A stretch of DNA of 38,384 nucleotides, from the NCBI GenBank assembly GCA_017452945.1, contig JAFTLD010000018.1:1-38384 (forward strand), given 5' to 3'. A model generated the notes under the pieces. The model searched no databases. It was given only the letters and a program-made list of their open reading frames with translations, and had not been told where the DNA came from. Of this stretch, positions 8,268 to 16,811 are shown one piece after another. Position 1 is the first letter of the stretch, and every line of letters begins with the position of its first letter. The DNA is from Clostridia bacterium (GTDB taxonomy: Bacteria > Bacillota_A > Clostridia > Oscillospirales > CAG-272). The position numbers were made by a program, and so were the translations under genes.

Positions 8268-9590
8268 ATGGCATTTCCGAAGGATTTTTTATGGGGTACT
8301 GCAACCAGTGCGGGACAGATCGAGGGCGGTGCGTACGCGGATGGCAGAACGCCAAGTATTTGGGATACCATGGCAAAAAACCCGGGTAAGATCTTTGGCG
8401 GACATACTCCGGAGATTGCATGTGACAGCTATCATCAATTTGACCGTGACTTGAAGAATCTCTGTGACCTCGGTGTCAATTCCTATCGCTTGTCCGTTTC
8501 CTGGTCGCGCGTTATGCCAAACGGTACGGGGCAGATCAATCAAGCCGGCATAGACTATTACAGACGCGTCTTTGAGCAGCTGTTGAAGAGTGGCATTGCA
8601 CCTTGCGTAACTCTGTATCATTGGGATCTGCCGCAGGTGCTGGAGGACAAGGGCGGTTGGGTCAACCGTGATTCGATCGAGTGGTTTGGCGAGTATGCCG
8701 ACAAAATGTTCGTAGCCTATGGGGATATCGTGCCCATGTGGGCAACGATCAATGAACCTATCGCTACTTACGTGGGTTATGCGCTGGGCGGCTTTGCGCC
8801 CGGATATACCAACGAGGTCTGGGGCAACCAGGCGCGTCACAACATCCTTGTCGCACACGGCAAGGGCGTGCAGGCGTTTCGCGCGCACAATCTGCCTGAC
8901 AGCAAGATCGGTGCGGTGATTGATATCTGGAAACGACATGCGCTGACCGATTCGCCCGAGGACATTGCGCTGATGATCGATCAGGACGAGCGCAACTGGA
9001 AATTCTATTGCGATCCTCTTTATGCAGGACGTTACAGCGATTATATCTTGGAGCATCTGGAGCGCGAGGGGACACTGATGCAGATCGCATCGGACGACTA
9101 TGAGATCATGAGTCAAAAGACCGATTATTTCGGCTTGAACGTATACAACCGCGTTCCCGTGACGCATAATCAAAAGGTGCAGGCTGATTTTTCACAGGGC
9201 GGCAATTTCCTCAACAACCGCACTGAATACTATCCCAAGGCAGTGTACGATGCCATTGTCATGCTGAAGGATACGTACAAGCTGGATATTCCGTTCTACG
9301 TCACAGAAAACGGTACTTATTTTGAGGGCGACGAGCCCGTGGGTGCGGACGGCATGATACATGACGACGACCGCATCCGCTACGTGCAGGGCTTCCTTTC
9401 CTATATCGAAAAGGCGATTGAGGAGGGCTATGACGTGCGAGGCTACTATCTGTGGAGTCTGATGGACAACTTTGAATGGAGCGCGGGCTACAATTTTAAG
9501 TTCGGCATCATGAGCTGTGACCGAGAGGGACGGACCGCATGGAAAAAGAGCGCACATTTTTATCGGGATTTTATCGCAAATCATAAATAA
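8268..9590 (+). CDS. GH1 family beta-glucosidase / 6-phospho-beta-glucosidase-like glycosidase
   Basis: 440 residues, full length for glycoside hydrolase family 1. The N-terminal family signature (FLWGTATSAGQIEGGAY) is intact. The acid/base Glu163 is in TINEP and the nucleophile Glu347 in VTENGT; the C-terminal block WSLMDNFEWSAGY lines the sugar site. No signal peptide is seen, so it acts in the cytoplasm on an imported beta-glucoside. The region after WSLMDNFEWS carries glucosidase-type residues (GYNFKFGI) rather than a clear phosphate-binding Ser/Lys/Tyr set, which favours unphosphorylated substrates, with moderate certainty. GGAGG lies 12 bases or less before the ATG. It is the last gene of the XRE operon. 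No transporter gene is adjacent. Confidence 0.93.
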   Translation: MAFPKDFLWGTATSAGQIEGGAYADGRTPSIWDTMAKNPGKIFGGHTPEIACDSYHQFDRDLKNLCDLGVNSYRLSVSWSRVMPNGTGQINQAGIDYYRRVFEQLLKSGIAPCVTLYHWDLPQVLEDKGGWVNRDSIEWFGEYADKMFVAYGDIVPMWATINEPIATYVGYALGGFAPGYTNEVWGNQARHNILVAHGKGVQAFRAHNLPDSKIGAVIDIWKRHALTDSPEDIALMIDQDERNWKFYCDPLYAGRYSDYILEHLEREGTLMQIASDDYEIMSQKTDYFGLNVYNRVPVTHNQKVQADFSQGGNFLNNRTEYYPKAVYDAIVMLKDTYKLDIPFYVTENGTYFEGDEPVGADGMIHDDDRIRYVQGFLSYIEKAIEEGYDVRGYYLWSLMDNFEWSAGYNFKFGIMSCDREGRTAWKKSAHFYRDFIANHK

Positions 9591-9612
9591 AATGTGAATT
9601 ATTTCTAAAATA

Positions 9613-9655
9613 TTCAAGAAACTTGAAACTTTTTGTCATTTTTGGCGTCTATAAT
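9613..9655 (+). promoter_or_regulatory. Putative promoter/operator of small membrane protein gene
   Basis: TATAAT at 9650-9655. Upstream lies a perfect dyad TTCAAG-AAA-CTTGAA (9613-9627). The best -35 candidates (TTGAAA 9623, TTGTCA 9633) have poor spacing of 21 and 11 bp, so an activator may be needed. Confidence 0.45.
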
Positions 9656-9692
9656 AGTATGAGGTACTTTTGCAGCTTCGGAGGTGAACACG

Positions 9693-9986
9693 TTGAAGAT
9701 CTACGTAAGGAAAATTTGGGCATCTATATGCGCAATATGGATAAGCATGGCAGGAACGCTGACGGCCTTTGCGACCGAACAGGGGACAGATGCTGCAGAT
9801 GTGGGCTCCGGGTTCATGGTGACTATGGATATATTGCAAAAGGTGTGCCTGGTAATCGTTGTCATCGTGGTGATCATAGCGGTTGGCTTTTATGCTGCGA
9901 AAATGATTCTTAAGAAATTGTCTGTGCCACCGGAAGAGAAGAAGGATAATGCTGAGCTAAACGACCAATCATCACAACAAAAGTAG
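9693..9986 (+). CDS. Small secreted/membrane protein of unknown function
   Basis: 97 residues if translation starts at TTG 9693, which has GGAGGTGA (9680-9687) five bases upstream; a GTG at 9684 lies inside that ribosome binding site. Residues 8-28 are a signal-peptide-like hydrophobic stretch ending in TAFA-TEQ. A short extracellular segment follows, then a strong membrane helix (VCLVIVVIVVIIAVGFYAAKM), and a charged, Gln/Ser-ending cytoplasmic tail of about 28 residues. No family is recognised. A terminator follows directly, so it is a monocistronic gene, convergent with the glycosidase downstream. Confidence 0.65.
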   Translation: MKIYVRKIWASICAIWISMAGTLTAFATEQGTDAADVGSGFMVTMDILQKVCLVIVVIVVIIAVGFYAAKMILKKLSVPPEEKKDNAELNDQSSQQK

Positions 9987-10030
9987 CTGAATCAAACTGA
10001 TTTTTCAGCCGTTCTCTTTATACAAAACAA

Positions 10031-10072
10031 AAAACCAAGGTCAACTCCAACGGTTGATCTTGGCTTTTTATT
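10031..10072. terminator. Bidirectional intrinsic terminator
   Basis: 11-bp stem (10035-10045 with 10053-10063, one G-U pair) flanked by A-rich and T-rich runs on both sides, so it can serve the small membrane gene on + and the glycosidase on -. Its stem (CCAAGGTCAA) resembles the terminator arms around the element at 18778. Confidence 0.85.
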
Positions 10073-10117
10073 TTAATCTGCGCCATGGCGCAATATGATG
10101 GATTTGATAAGACTCGC

Positions 10118-12403
10118 TTAAAAAAGATCACTCAGCGGTGCTGAAAGTGTTGGCGTATGCTCCAACTCTTCGGATACCAGAAACAGTGCTGAATGCTGCG
10201 GGATCCGCATGGGCAGATAGGTGTAGATCTGTCCATGGTAAGTGGCATGCTTGACGCGACGCGCACGGCTGACCGTTCCTGTCTGTGGGTTGTAGATCAC
10301 GGGCTTAAAGGCACCACGCAGGTAGACCACGTTGTCGTAGATCTGATCGGTGGTATTGTAGATCATATGCGTGTGTTGGGTACCGTTGACCTTATGTAAA
10401 TGCCCCATCATGCCCACGCGGTGTACGCCCTCGGGGGTATCGACGTGTCGGTATTCGGGCAAGGGCAGATTGAATACGCCTCCGTTTTCCAAACGCTTCA
10501 TGCCGGGCATGATGACGTCGTAAGGGAGTCTGAGCTCGTATATCAAACGCATGATCTCGTCGCTGGCGGTCATGAACGTGCCGTCCGCAGCTGTAGCCGA
10601 GGGATAGAGTAGGTAGGCGCGGCCACCCTTTTCGTTGGAGTTGAAGCCGCGGTTGGCGATCACACTCTTATCGCAGGCGCGTTCACCGAAGATATGCTTG
10701 ACCAGTCTGCGAATCTCGACGTCGTAATCGGTGACGTATTCTTCACCGTAATGGTCAAGCAGGTCCTTTTCAAATTCGGGCAAAAACTCAAAGGCCATGT
10801 CCGGCAGCGTGCCTGTCGCGATGACAATACCTCCATTGTCGTAAAACTCCGCAATGGTGCGCAGATTGTCAAGGCGGATCATGGAGGTGGCGGGAATAAT
10901 CAAAACACGGAAACCGTTGTTTCCCTTGACGTTCTCAAAAAACAACTGGTCAGAGCGAACCTGACAATGCTTTTGCAGTGTATCCGGGTGCAGCATGGTC
11001 AGATTGATTCCGGCATAATGCGCAAGGCTGTTGGCAAGCGTCATGTAATCGCAGGTAAAGGGCGTGATGGGGTATTCGTAATCGGGGGCAGGCTGTTCGT
11101 ACATCAAGGGCTTTGTGTGCAGCGCATAAATGGGGTAGAGCATGGCGATATCACAAACCGAAAAGCCGTTGGACAGCAGATAAAGACTGCGGTGCACGGG
11201 TTCAGTGAACTGTCGGCTCATTTTCATGACCGTAGGATGCATGATCAGCGTGTTGGCACCGTTTCCGAGTACGGTGATGGTTTCCTTGAGCGCCATCTCC
11301 TCGGTATAGGCATCCGAAAGGCGCGCAAACAGCTCGCAGATCACGCGCTGCTGAGAGCTGTCGGCAGCCGCAGATGCGGCAAGCGAGAGTGAGTTGAGGC
11401 CGTAAAGATATGCGTGATCCATTCGGCCTGCTGCACAGTACTGCTGGTTGGCAAGCGCGTCACCCGTGATCCAGGAGCATGCAGGCGCTTTGGGCTCGGC
11501 TTGAATGATGATGGCCTCCAGATGCTGCGCCATGGCGAAATCACGCAGGGCACGTGCAATACCTGCCTTGAGCAGCTCAGCACGGCATTGCATAAACAAG
11601 GCACGGATATGCTCGGTGCCACCGCCCAGATTATGAAACAGCACAGGATAATAGGGCGAGGGATCAAAACCGAACCGTTCTTTGAAGATCTCGTTGAAAT
11701 CCTGCGTCCAGTTGCGTCGGTTGGGGGAGTCAAAGCAGAGATTGTGGTAGTATATCGCGCCAATAGCCGCATTCTGCACACCACCGCACAGCACGTACAG
11801 GCGGTCAAGGTAGGAGATGAATGCAGTGCGCGAAAGGCGATTGTGCGTGGAGTGTTGTGTTCCGTCCAATTCGGTATCGGTGCATACGTACTGCTCAATT
11901 ACCCAGTTTCCATCGGGTACGTCAAACTCCAGCACACCGTTTTGCACGTAGGGGCGCAGATCGATGATTCGGGTGTATTCCTCGTCCAATGCGATCAGCG
12001 AAAGCGTGGGCTTATCGCAAAGTGTCAGGCAAAAGTGCTGGCGTTGCTCGGCATAGTAAACAAAGCGGGAGAGCACCTTGGTGCGATCGTCCGGATCGCA
12101 AAGCGCGCGCTCGATGGGCCTTTGCGGATGCAGCGCGATCTTCATGCCGGTTTCAAGCGCTGCTTGGCTGAGCGTTGCGAACCAGGCGGCATAACGCTGT
12201 GCGAAATCATCGGTATAAACGTAATCGGTGGGCAGCGAAGGGATCACCAAGCAAAAACCACGGCGTGCAAGGCGCGAAAACAGCTTATGTGCAGCATCGG
12301 GTGTGATGTCCATGGCCGCATGAATGTGAGCATATAATGCCTTGGTACGATATTTATACATAAAAGCCATTTTTGTGGCCTTGAATTCCTTATGTTTACG
12401 CAT
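10118..12403 (-). CDS. Putative glycoside hydrolase, GH106 (alpha-L-rhamnosidase)-like
   Basis: 761 residues, no signal peptide. The resemblance to GH106-type enzymes rests on the block RNWTQDFNEIFKERFGFDPSPYYP (cited here by its positions near residues 270-295), followed by a long helical stretch, a QAEPKAP segment where these proteins have a catalytic-barrel strand, and further on a flavodoxin-like region (FRVLIIPATSMIRLDNLRT, then YDNGGIVIATGTLP) typical of GH106 and related (GH42-like) barrels. C-terminal beta-rich parts follow. It is shorter than most GH106 members, and catalytic Glu residues cannot be assigned with confidence. The start is ATG 12403 with GGAGG 6 nt away; the frame extends further upstream, but through the promoter. 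It is monocistronic with its own promoter and terminator. Substrate unknown, probably a plant or host glycan fragment. Confidence 0.6.
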   Translation of the reverse strand: MRKHKEFKATKMAFMYKYRTKALYAHIHAAMDITPDAAHKLFSRLARRGFCLVIPSLPTDYVYTDDFAQRYAAWFATLSQAALETGMKIALHPQRPIERALCDPDDRTKVLSRFVYYAEQRQHFCLTLCDKPTLSLIALDEEYTRIIDLRPYVQNGVLEFDVPDGNWVIEQYVCTDTELDGTQHSTHNRLSRTAFISYLDRLYVLCGGVQNAAIGAIYYHNLCFDSPNRRNWTQDFNEIFKERFGFDPSPYYPVLFHNLGGGTEHIRALFMQCRAELLKAGIARALRDFAMAQHLEAIIIQAEPKAPACSWITGDALANQQYCAAGRMDHAYLYGLNSLSLAASAAADSSQQRVICELFARLSDAYTEEMALKETITVLGNGANTLIMHPTVMKMSRQFTEPVHRSLYLLSNGFSVCDIAMLYPIYALHTKPLMYEQPAPDYEYPITPFTCDYMTLANSLAHYAGINLTMLHPDTLQKHCQVRSDQLFFENVKGNNGFRVLIIPATSMIRLDNLRTIAEFYDNGGIVIATGTLPDMAFEFLPEFEKDLLDHYGEEYVTDYDVEIRRLVKHIFGERACDKSVIANRGFNSNEKGGRAYLLYPSATAADGTFMTASDEIMRLIYELRLPYDVIMPGMKRLENGGVFNLPLPEYRHVDTPEGVHRVGMMGHLHKVNGTQHTHMIYNTTDQIYDNVVYLRGAFKPVIYNPQTGTVSRARRVKHATYHGQIYTYLPMRIPQHSALFLVSEELEHTPTLSAPLSDLF

Positions 12404-12433
12404 GCTTTTCCTCCGATCCCAAAATTCATATAC

Positions 12434-12462
12434 ATTATACCATATCCTTTGACATTTGTTAA
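12434..12462 (-). promoter_or_regulatory. Promoter of GH106-like gene
   Basis: On the minus strand: -35 TTAACA (12462-12457), 17-bp spacer, -10 TATAAT (12439-12434). Confidence 0.75.
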
Positions 12463-12501
12463 GTCTTGACAGCAAAAAAGATGAAATATTTTGCTTATGC
12501 G

Positions 12502-12530
12502 TTGCAAAAGAAGAAAAAATATGCTACAAT
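12502..12530 (+). promoter_or_regulatory. Promoter of SDR gene
   Basis: -35 TTGCAA (12502-12507), 17-bp spacer, -10 TACAAT (12525-12530). Confidence 0.75.
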
Positions 12531-12559
12531 AAGAAAAAATAATGAAAGGACAGGGAAGC

Positions 12560-13276
12560 ATGAAAAGAGTTTTAATCACAGGCGGCTCGGGCGGTATTGG
12601 CGCGGGCATCGTGCGTGCTTTCTGTAAAAATGGCGACACGGTTGTCTTTACCTATCATCACAATCTCAAAGCAGCCCAAGTGCTGGCTGAGGAAACGGGT
12701 GCGACAGCCCTTTGCGCTGACCTGGGCGACAGCGAAAGCGTGCGCTTTATCGTGGAATCTGCAAAGGACATCATGGGCGGCATTGACGTGCTGGTGCATG
12801 CGGCGGGCATTGCCCAAATCAAGCTGTTCGACCTGATCACGGATGAGGATTGGAGCGCGCTGCTCTCTGCCAATCTTTCTTCGGCCTTTTACGTTTGCCG
12901 CGAGATCAGCCGCATCATGCTTGGCGCGCATACGGGCAGGATCGTGTTGATCGGTTCGATGTGGGGCAAGGTCGGAGCGTCCTGTGAGGTGGCGTACAGC
13001 GCAACCAAGGCCGGTGTGCGTGGCATGACCATGGCGCTTTCCAAGGAACTTGGCCCCTCGGGTATCACGGTCAATTGCATTGAGCCCGGGGTTATCGATA
13101 CTCCTATGAATGCTTGCTTTGATACGGATACACGCAAAGCATTGGCAGAGGATACGCCCATGGGACGCATTGGCACGCCCGAGGATGTGGCGGCCTTGGC
13201 CGTATTTCTTGCCTCGGATGCTGCGTCGTTTATCACGGGGCAGTGTATCGGCGTGGACGGCGGATTTGCGATCTGA
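12560..13276 (+). CDS. Short-chain dehydrogenase/reductase (FabG-like)
   Basis: 238 residues, the classical SDR length. The Rossmann cofactor loop TGGSGGIG is at residues 7-14; AAG of the NNAG-type motif follows at HAAG; the catalytic set is Ser133 (LIGSMWG), Tyr146 and Lys150 (YSATK). The C-terminal family block IDTPM and the end SFITGQCIGVDGGF match 3-oxoacyl-ACP reductase-like SDRs. It reduces or oxidises a carbonyl/hydroxyl with NAD(P)H. Substrate is not evident: no fatty acid synthesis genes are adjacent, so a lone FabG-like or sugar/keto-acid dehydrogenase role is possible. The start is ATG 12560 after AAAGGA; ATG 12542 in the same frame lies before that site. The gene stands alone with its own promoter, divergent from the glycosidase. 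Confidence 0.88.
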   Translation: MKRVLITGGSGGIGAGIVRAFCKNGDTVVFTYHHNLKAAQVLAEETGATALCADLGDSESVRFIVESAKDIMGGIDVLVHAAGIAQIKLFDLITDEDWSALLSANLSSAFYVCREISRIMLGAHTGRIVLIGSMWGKVGASCEVAYSATKAGVRGMTMALSKELGPSGITVNCIEPGVIDTPMNACFDTDTRKALAEDTPMGRIGTPEDVAALAVFLASDAASFITGQCIGVDGGFAI

Positions 13277-13329
13277 CAAAGTCGGATCGCAAAATGCAGA
13301 ATGAAGAAATCGGATAGAGAAAAAAGCAC

Positions 13330-13530
13330 GGAAACCTTTGTGATACGGTTGCCAAGGGTGAAAAGTTTCGGTCAAGCCTTTACAGAAAGGCTTGGTGGCG
13401 TGTGAAAGCCACTGATTGTTTTAGCGTGAGTGACGCCACCTGATGCTGAATTTCTGCGAAATTCAGCATCCAAAAGGTAACCGGCAGAGCCCCGTATCAC
13501 GCCGTTTTTGGTTCTTTTTGCGGCAAAGCA
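13330..13530. repeat. Palindrome-rich dispersed repeat, copy B
   Basis: Contains stems CAAGCCTTT/AAAGGCTTG (13373-13394), GGTGGCGT/ACGCCACC (13394-13440) and a perfect 13-bp stem with a 3-nt loop (13442-13454 with 13458-13470). Its start, near 13346, and its end, near 13492-13520, share blocks with the repeat at 3201-3385, while the central hairpins differ. No gene is visible in it. Confidence 0.65.
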
Positions 13531-13550
13531 ATACCTTATAGCTGTTCATT

Positions 13551-13631
13551 ATGCTTACAATGACAGCGCTGATCGGTATTGCCCTTGGCGCGTTTGGCGT
13601 GATCAAGAACATTACCTATAAAGCAAAGTGA
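13551..13631 (+). pseudogene. Possible 3' remnant of a membrane protein gene
   Basis: A 26-residue ORF (hydrophobic segment with LIGIALGAFGVI and a Lys-ending tail) sits between the repeat and a terminator. It has no ribosome binding site or promoter, and the frame is closed by TAG 12 nt upstream. It looks like the last membrane helix of a gene whose front part was lost when the repeat arrived. This reading is an inference; it could also be chance. Confidence 0.3.
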
Positions 13632-13639
13632 ATAGCTTG

Positions 13640-13679
13640 GCAGGAGTCTGTTACGTGCAAACAGGCTCCTGCTTTTTTT
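13640..13679 (+). terminator. Intrinsic terminator
   Basis: 11-bp stem GCAGGAGTCTG / CAGGCTCCTGC (13640-13650, 13662-13672) followed by seven T. It ends no intact gene, which supports a lost gene upstream. Confidence 0.85.
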
Positions 13680-13779
13680 ACGGATTAACAAAACTTAAAC
13701 ATTTATGAAAAAAAACAAAAATACCGGAGTCGTATAATGATGCCATCATGATACAGATTTGTGTGAAAGGATTATATTT

Positions 13780-14088
13780 ATGGCGAATTTTTTGAAGAAG
13801 GCATTCTCGGATATGAAGAAGAGTGCCAAGGAGCAGCACGAGGTAGATAAGGCAGAATTCAGAGCAGTTAAGGCAGAGTCCAAGGCCAACTTTGAGGAAA
13901 ACAGAGGTAAAAACACCTTTAAGAAGGCCAAGGCGGATGCCAAGAAGAGCTGGGATGACGCGCACATGACGCCCGCGCAGAGAGCAGAGAGAACGACCAA
14001 GGAGCGCGAAGAGAGAATAGCGGCTGCCAAGCAGAGAACCGAGGCGGCTAATGCACGCTACAACGCGGCAAAGGTCAACAAGAAATAA
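13780..14088 (+). CDS. Small, highly charged Lys/Ala/Glu-rich protein
   Basis: 102 residues, nearly all in a predicted continuous helix or coiled coil, rich in Lys, Ala, Glu and Arg, with no membrane segment and no Cys. Repeated AKADAKK/ESKANFEEN-type stretches and a DDAHMTPAQRAERT segment are visible. No function can be assigned. AAAGGA at 13766-13771 serves ATG 13780 (8-nt spacer). A TATAAT lies at 13733-13738 without a clear -35. The ABC cluster starts 66 nt downstream, after a weak hairpin at 14099-14118, so partial read-through into it is possible. Confidence 0.75.
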   Translation: MANFLKKAFSDMKKSAKEQHEVDKAEFRAVKAESKANFEENRGKNTFKKAKADAKKSWDDAHMTPAQRAERTTKEREERIAAAKQRTEAANARYNAAKVNKK

Positions 14089-14154
14089 TGACACGAAAAG
14101 CGAGGCGGCAGTCTCGCTGTTTCGGCTTTTATTACAGATGAAGGAGAGGGCAGA

Positions 14155-15063
14155 ATGAACGCCATTGAAATCAGAAATTTATCAAAAAGCTTTCGCGGTA
14201 TGTATGCGGTCGATCATTTGAATATGACCGTGCCGCAGGGTGCGATCTACGGTTTTATCGGGGAAAATGGCTCAGGTAAATCCACCACCGAAAAGCTGAT
14301 CTGCGGTCATCTTGTTGCAGATGAAGGGGAGATCAAGCTGTTTGGCAAAGCTCATGACCATCCCGGTGTACGCGTGCGTGTTGGCGCATTGATTGAAAAC
14401 GCAGGCTGTTTTCCGGGCTCAAGCGTATATCAGAATCTTATGATGCAAGCAATTAACCTGGGACTTGAGGACCGTCACGGTGAGATCGAGCGCGTGCTTA
14501 AGATCGTCCGCATGGAGGAGCATGCGGCACTCAAATTCAAAAAGTGCTCGCTTGGTATGAAGCAGCGCATCGGCATTGCCATGGCACTTTTGGGTGATCC
14601 CGCATTGCTGATTCTGGACGAGCCGATCAACGGTCTTGACACCGACGGTATGCGTATGATGCGCGAGATTTTGGTAGACATCACCAAGAATTACGGCTGC
14701 ACCGTATTGATCTCGTCTCACATATTGGGTGAGCTTGAAAAGATTGCCACTCATTACGGTATCATCCGTCAAGGGCGTATGATTATGGAGCTTTCCGCAA
14801 AGGAAATGGACAGCCGCGCACAGGTGTTTATTTCGCTCAAAACCAAGGACATGCAGGGTGCATTGGCAGCACTGCGTGAAAAATATGCGGACGTACGCTT
14901 GGAGGAGGGCTATATCCGTATCTATGACGTGGACGACACCGCCTCCGTTGTGGCATATCTGCTGGAGCGCGGACAGGTTGTGTCCGAGATTAAAAAGAAT
15001 AAGATCGGTCTGGAAGAATATTACGTTGAGCTGATGAGCGCAAAGGAGGGAGAAACGGTATGA
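14155..15063 (+). CDS. ABC transporter ATP-binding protein, first pair
   Basis: 302 residues. Walker A GENGSGKST is at 36-44, the signature is the variant CSLGMKQR near 138, Walker B LLILDEP near 156, and the switch His is in LISSHIL. The variant signature and the C-terminal extension ending in GLEEYYVELM are typical of the bacitracin/lantibiotic self-protection type (BcrA-like) ATPases. It should energise export or lipid-target protection together with the permease whose ATG overlaps its stop (15060-15063). It is very similar to the ATPase at 15911, pointing to a duplication of the two-gene unit. The substrate is unknown and no bacteriocin gene is nearby. Confidence 0.93.
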   Translation: MNAIEIRNLSKSFRGMYAVDHLNMTVPQGAIYGFIGENGSGKSTTEKLICGHLVADEGEIKLFGKAHDHPGVRVRVGALIENAGCFPGSSVYQNLMMQAINLGLEDRHGEIERVLKIVRMEEHAALKFKKCSLGMKQRIGIAMALLGDPALLILDEPINGLDTDGMRMMREILVDITKNYGCTVLISSHILGELEKIATHYGIIRQGRMIMELSAKEMDSRAQVFISLKTKDMQGALAALREKYADVRLEEGYIRIYDVDDTASVVAYLLERGQVVSEIKKNKIGLEEYYVELMSAKEGETV

Positions 15064-15896
15064 CACAGGAAATTAAATTTGAATCTCCGAGCTTTGCGAA
15101 GCGCATCAAGGGCATGCTGGGCGTGGACTTTTACCGCCTGTTTACCACACCCTTGTTTTACATTTTCTTAGTCATCGCGGCCATCATTCCCGCCATGGTT
15201 TCTGCCATGACCATGATGCCCGACCAGAGCGGTCAGACCATGGAGCCGCTTTATTCAAACGTGTGGCAGATCGTTGCCGCAACCGAATCCTTGTACGTTA
15301 TCCGTACCATCGCGGATTATGCCAATATGAACATGGTGTTTATCTTCGGCGGTATTATGGTATCTATCTTTATCGGTCACGACTATAAGTCGGGATACGT
15401 TAAGCAGCTGTTTACCACGCATGCCAAAAAGCAGGATTACATGATTTCCAAAACGCTGGTGTGTGCATTCGCCATGGCGTGCATGTGCATTACCTATCTG
15501 ATCGGTGGCACGGTCGGCGGTCTGCTTGTCGGTTACGACACAAGCGTGAACGTAATGTCCTTGATCATAGCCATTCTCGGAAAAATGGTCATGAGCCTTG
15601 GTTGGGCAAGCCTTTATACCTTTTTGAACGTGATCTTCAGAAAGTATTTCGGCATCTCGATCCTGTCGTCCTTCTTCTTTGGCACGGGCATTCTGATCAT
15701 CGGTGCTGCCGCTATTGTTGAGCAATTGCATCTGCCTGCAGCATTCCTGAATATTTTCCTGTACGGCTCGTCTGTCAACGCGTGCCTTGACAGCAATATT
15801 CCGACGCTGATCATTTGCGTGGCAGTATCCTGCGCCTGGACGGTGTTCTACAATTTCCTTGGCACAAAGCTGCTGTCCAAGAGTGACGTTTATTAA
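15060..15896 (+). CDS. ABC transporter permease, first pair
   Basis: 278 residues with about six membrane helices, starting with a cytoplasmic Lys-rich segment and the KRIKGMLGVDFYRLFTTPLFY block seen also in the second permease. A short extracellular loop with MMPDQSGQ follows the first helix. The block FIGHDYKSGYVKQLFTTHAKKQDY is the coupling helix region of ABC-2 type (bacitracin-like) permeases. It is coupled to the upstream ATPase by a 4-nt overlap. Partner assignment is by position; the transported substrate cannot be read from the sequence. Confidence 0.88.
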   Translation: MTQEIKFESPSFAKRIKGMLGVDFYRLFTTPLFYIFLVIAAIIPAMVSAMTMMPDQSGQTMEPLYSNVWQIVAATESLYVIRTIADYANMNMVFIFGGIMVSIFIGHDYKSGYVKQLFTTHAKKQDYMISKTLVCAFAMACMCITYLIGGTVGGLLVGYDTSVNVMSLIIAILGKMVMSLGWASLYTFLNVIFRKYFGISILSSFFFGTGILIIGAAAIVEQLHLPAAFLNIFLYGSSVNACLDSNIPTLIICVAVSCAWTVFYNFLGTKLLSKSDVY

Positions 15897-15910
15897 GTAG
15901 GAGGTAAGTC

Positions 15911-16810
15911 ATGAACGCAATAGAAATCAAAGGCTTATCCAAAAATTTCGGTCAGAAGCAGGCTGTTTGCGGCTTGGAAATGACCGTACCCGCAGGCGCG
16001 ATCTACGGCTTTATCGGGGAAAACGGCTCGGGAAAATCCACAACCGAAAAAATGATCTGCGGTCTGATCCCCAAGAGCTCCGGCTCGATCAAGCTGTACG
16101 GCCGCGACAACACCAATCCCGACGTGCGTGCCAAAATGGGTGTGCTGATCGAATCCCCCGGTTGCTTCCCGGGACTGAGCGTCTGGAACAATATGATGAT
16201 CCAGGCTGCAAATCTTGGCATCAAGGAGCCCGAAAAGGAGATCGTCAAGGTGCTCAAGCTTGTCAGAATGGAAGGCGCGGCAGGGAATAAGTATAAGAAT
16301 TGCTCGCTTGGTATGAAGCAGCGTATCGGCATTGCTATGGCGCTTTTGGGCGATCCCGTGCTGCTGGTGCTGGACGAGCCGCTCAACGGCCTTGATGCTG
16401 ACGGCATGCGCATTATGCGCGAGGTATTCCTTGACATCGTCAAAGATGGCAACCGCACCATTGTGGTGTCCTCGCATCTGCTTGGTGAGTTGCAAAAGGT
16501 GGCTACGCATTACGGCATCATCCGTCACGGCAAAATGATCGTGGAAATGACCGCTGAGGAGCTGGATGCAAGCTGCCGCACCTACGTAGCACTCAAAGCA
16601 GAGGAGATGAACCGTACCAAAACGCTGCTTGGCTGCAAGTATTCCCGTGTGGAAGAGGACGAGGCGGGCTTTATCCGCGTATACGACATGACCACACCTG
16701 AAGAGGTTGTGACCTATCTGTACGAGAACGGAATCTGCGTGACCGAGATTATGACCGACAAGATTGGTCTTGAGGAATATTACATTGATTTGATGAAGGG
16801 AGGCAAGTGA
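15911..16810 (+). CDS. ABC transporter ATP-binding protein, second pair
   Basis: 299 residues, with Walker A GENGSGKST, signature CSLGMKQR, Walker B LLVLDEP and switch VSSHLLGEL. It aligns with the first ATPase over its full length, including the C-terminal GLEEYYIDLM. AGGAGG precedes the ATG and the gap to the first permease is 14 nt, so all four genes form one operon. Whether the two ATPases form a heterodimer or two separate homodimeric transporters is open. ATP-binding residues are complete in both, so neither is a degenerate site. Confidence 0.93.
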   Translation: MNAIEIKGLSKNFGQKQAVCGLEMTVPAGAIYGFIGENGSGKSTTEKMICGLIPKSSGSIKLYGRDNTNPDVRAKMGVLIESPGCFPGLSVWNNMMIQAANLGIKEPEKEIVKVLKLVRMEGAAGNKYKNCSLGMKQRIGIAMALLGDPVLLVLDEPLNGLDADGMRIMREVFLDIVKDGNRTIVVSSHLLGELQKVATHYGIIRHGKMIVEMTAEELDASCRTYVALKAEEMNRTKTLLGCKYSRVEEDEAGFIRVYDMTTPEEVVTYLYENGICVTEIMTDKIGLEEYYIDLMKGGK

Positions 16811-16811
16811 G

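Noticed and set aside
14099..14125. Terminator between the small charged protein and the ABC operon
   Set aside because: The 6-bp stem (14099-14104 with 14113-14118) is not followed directly by a T-run; at most a weak pause site.
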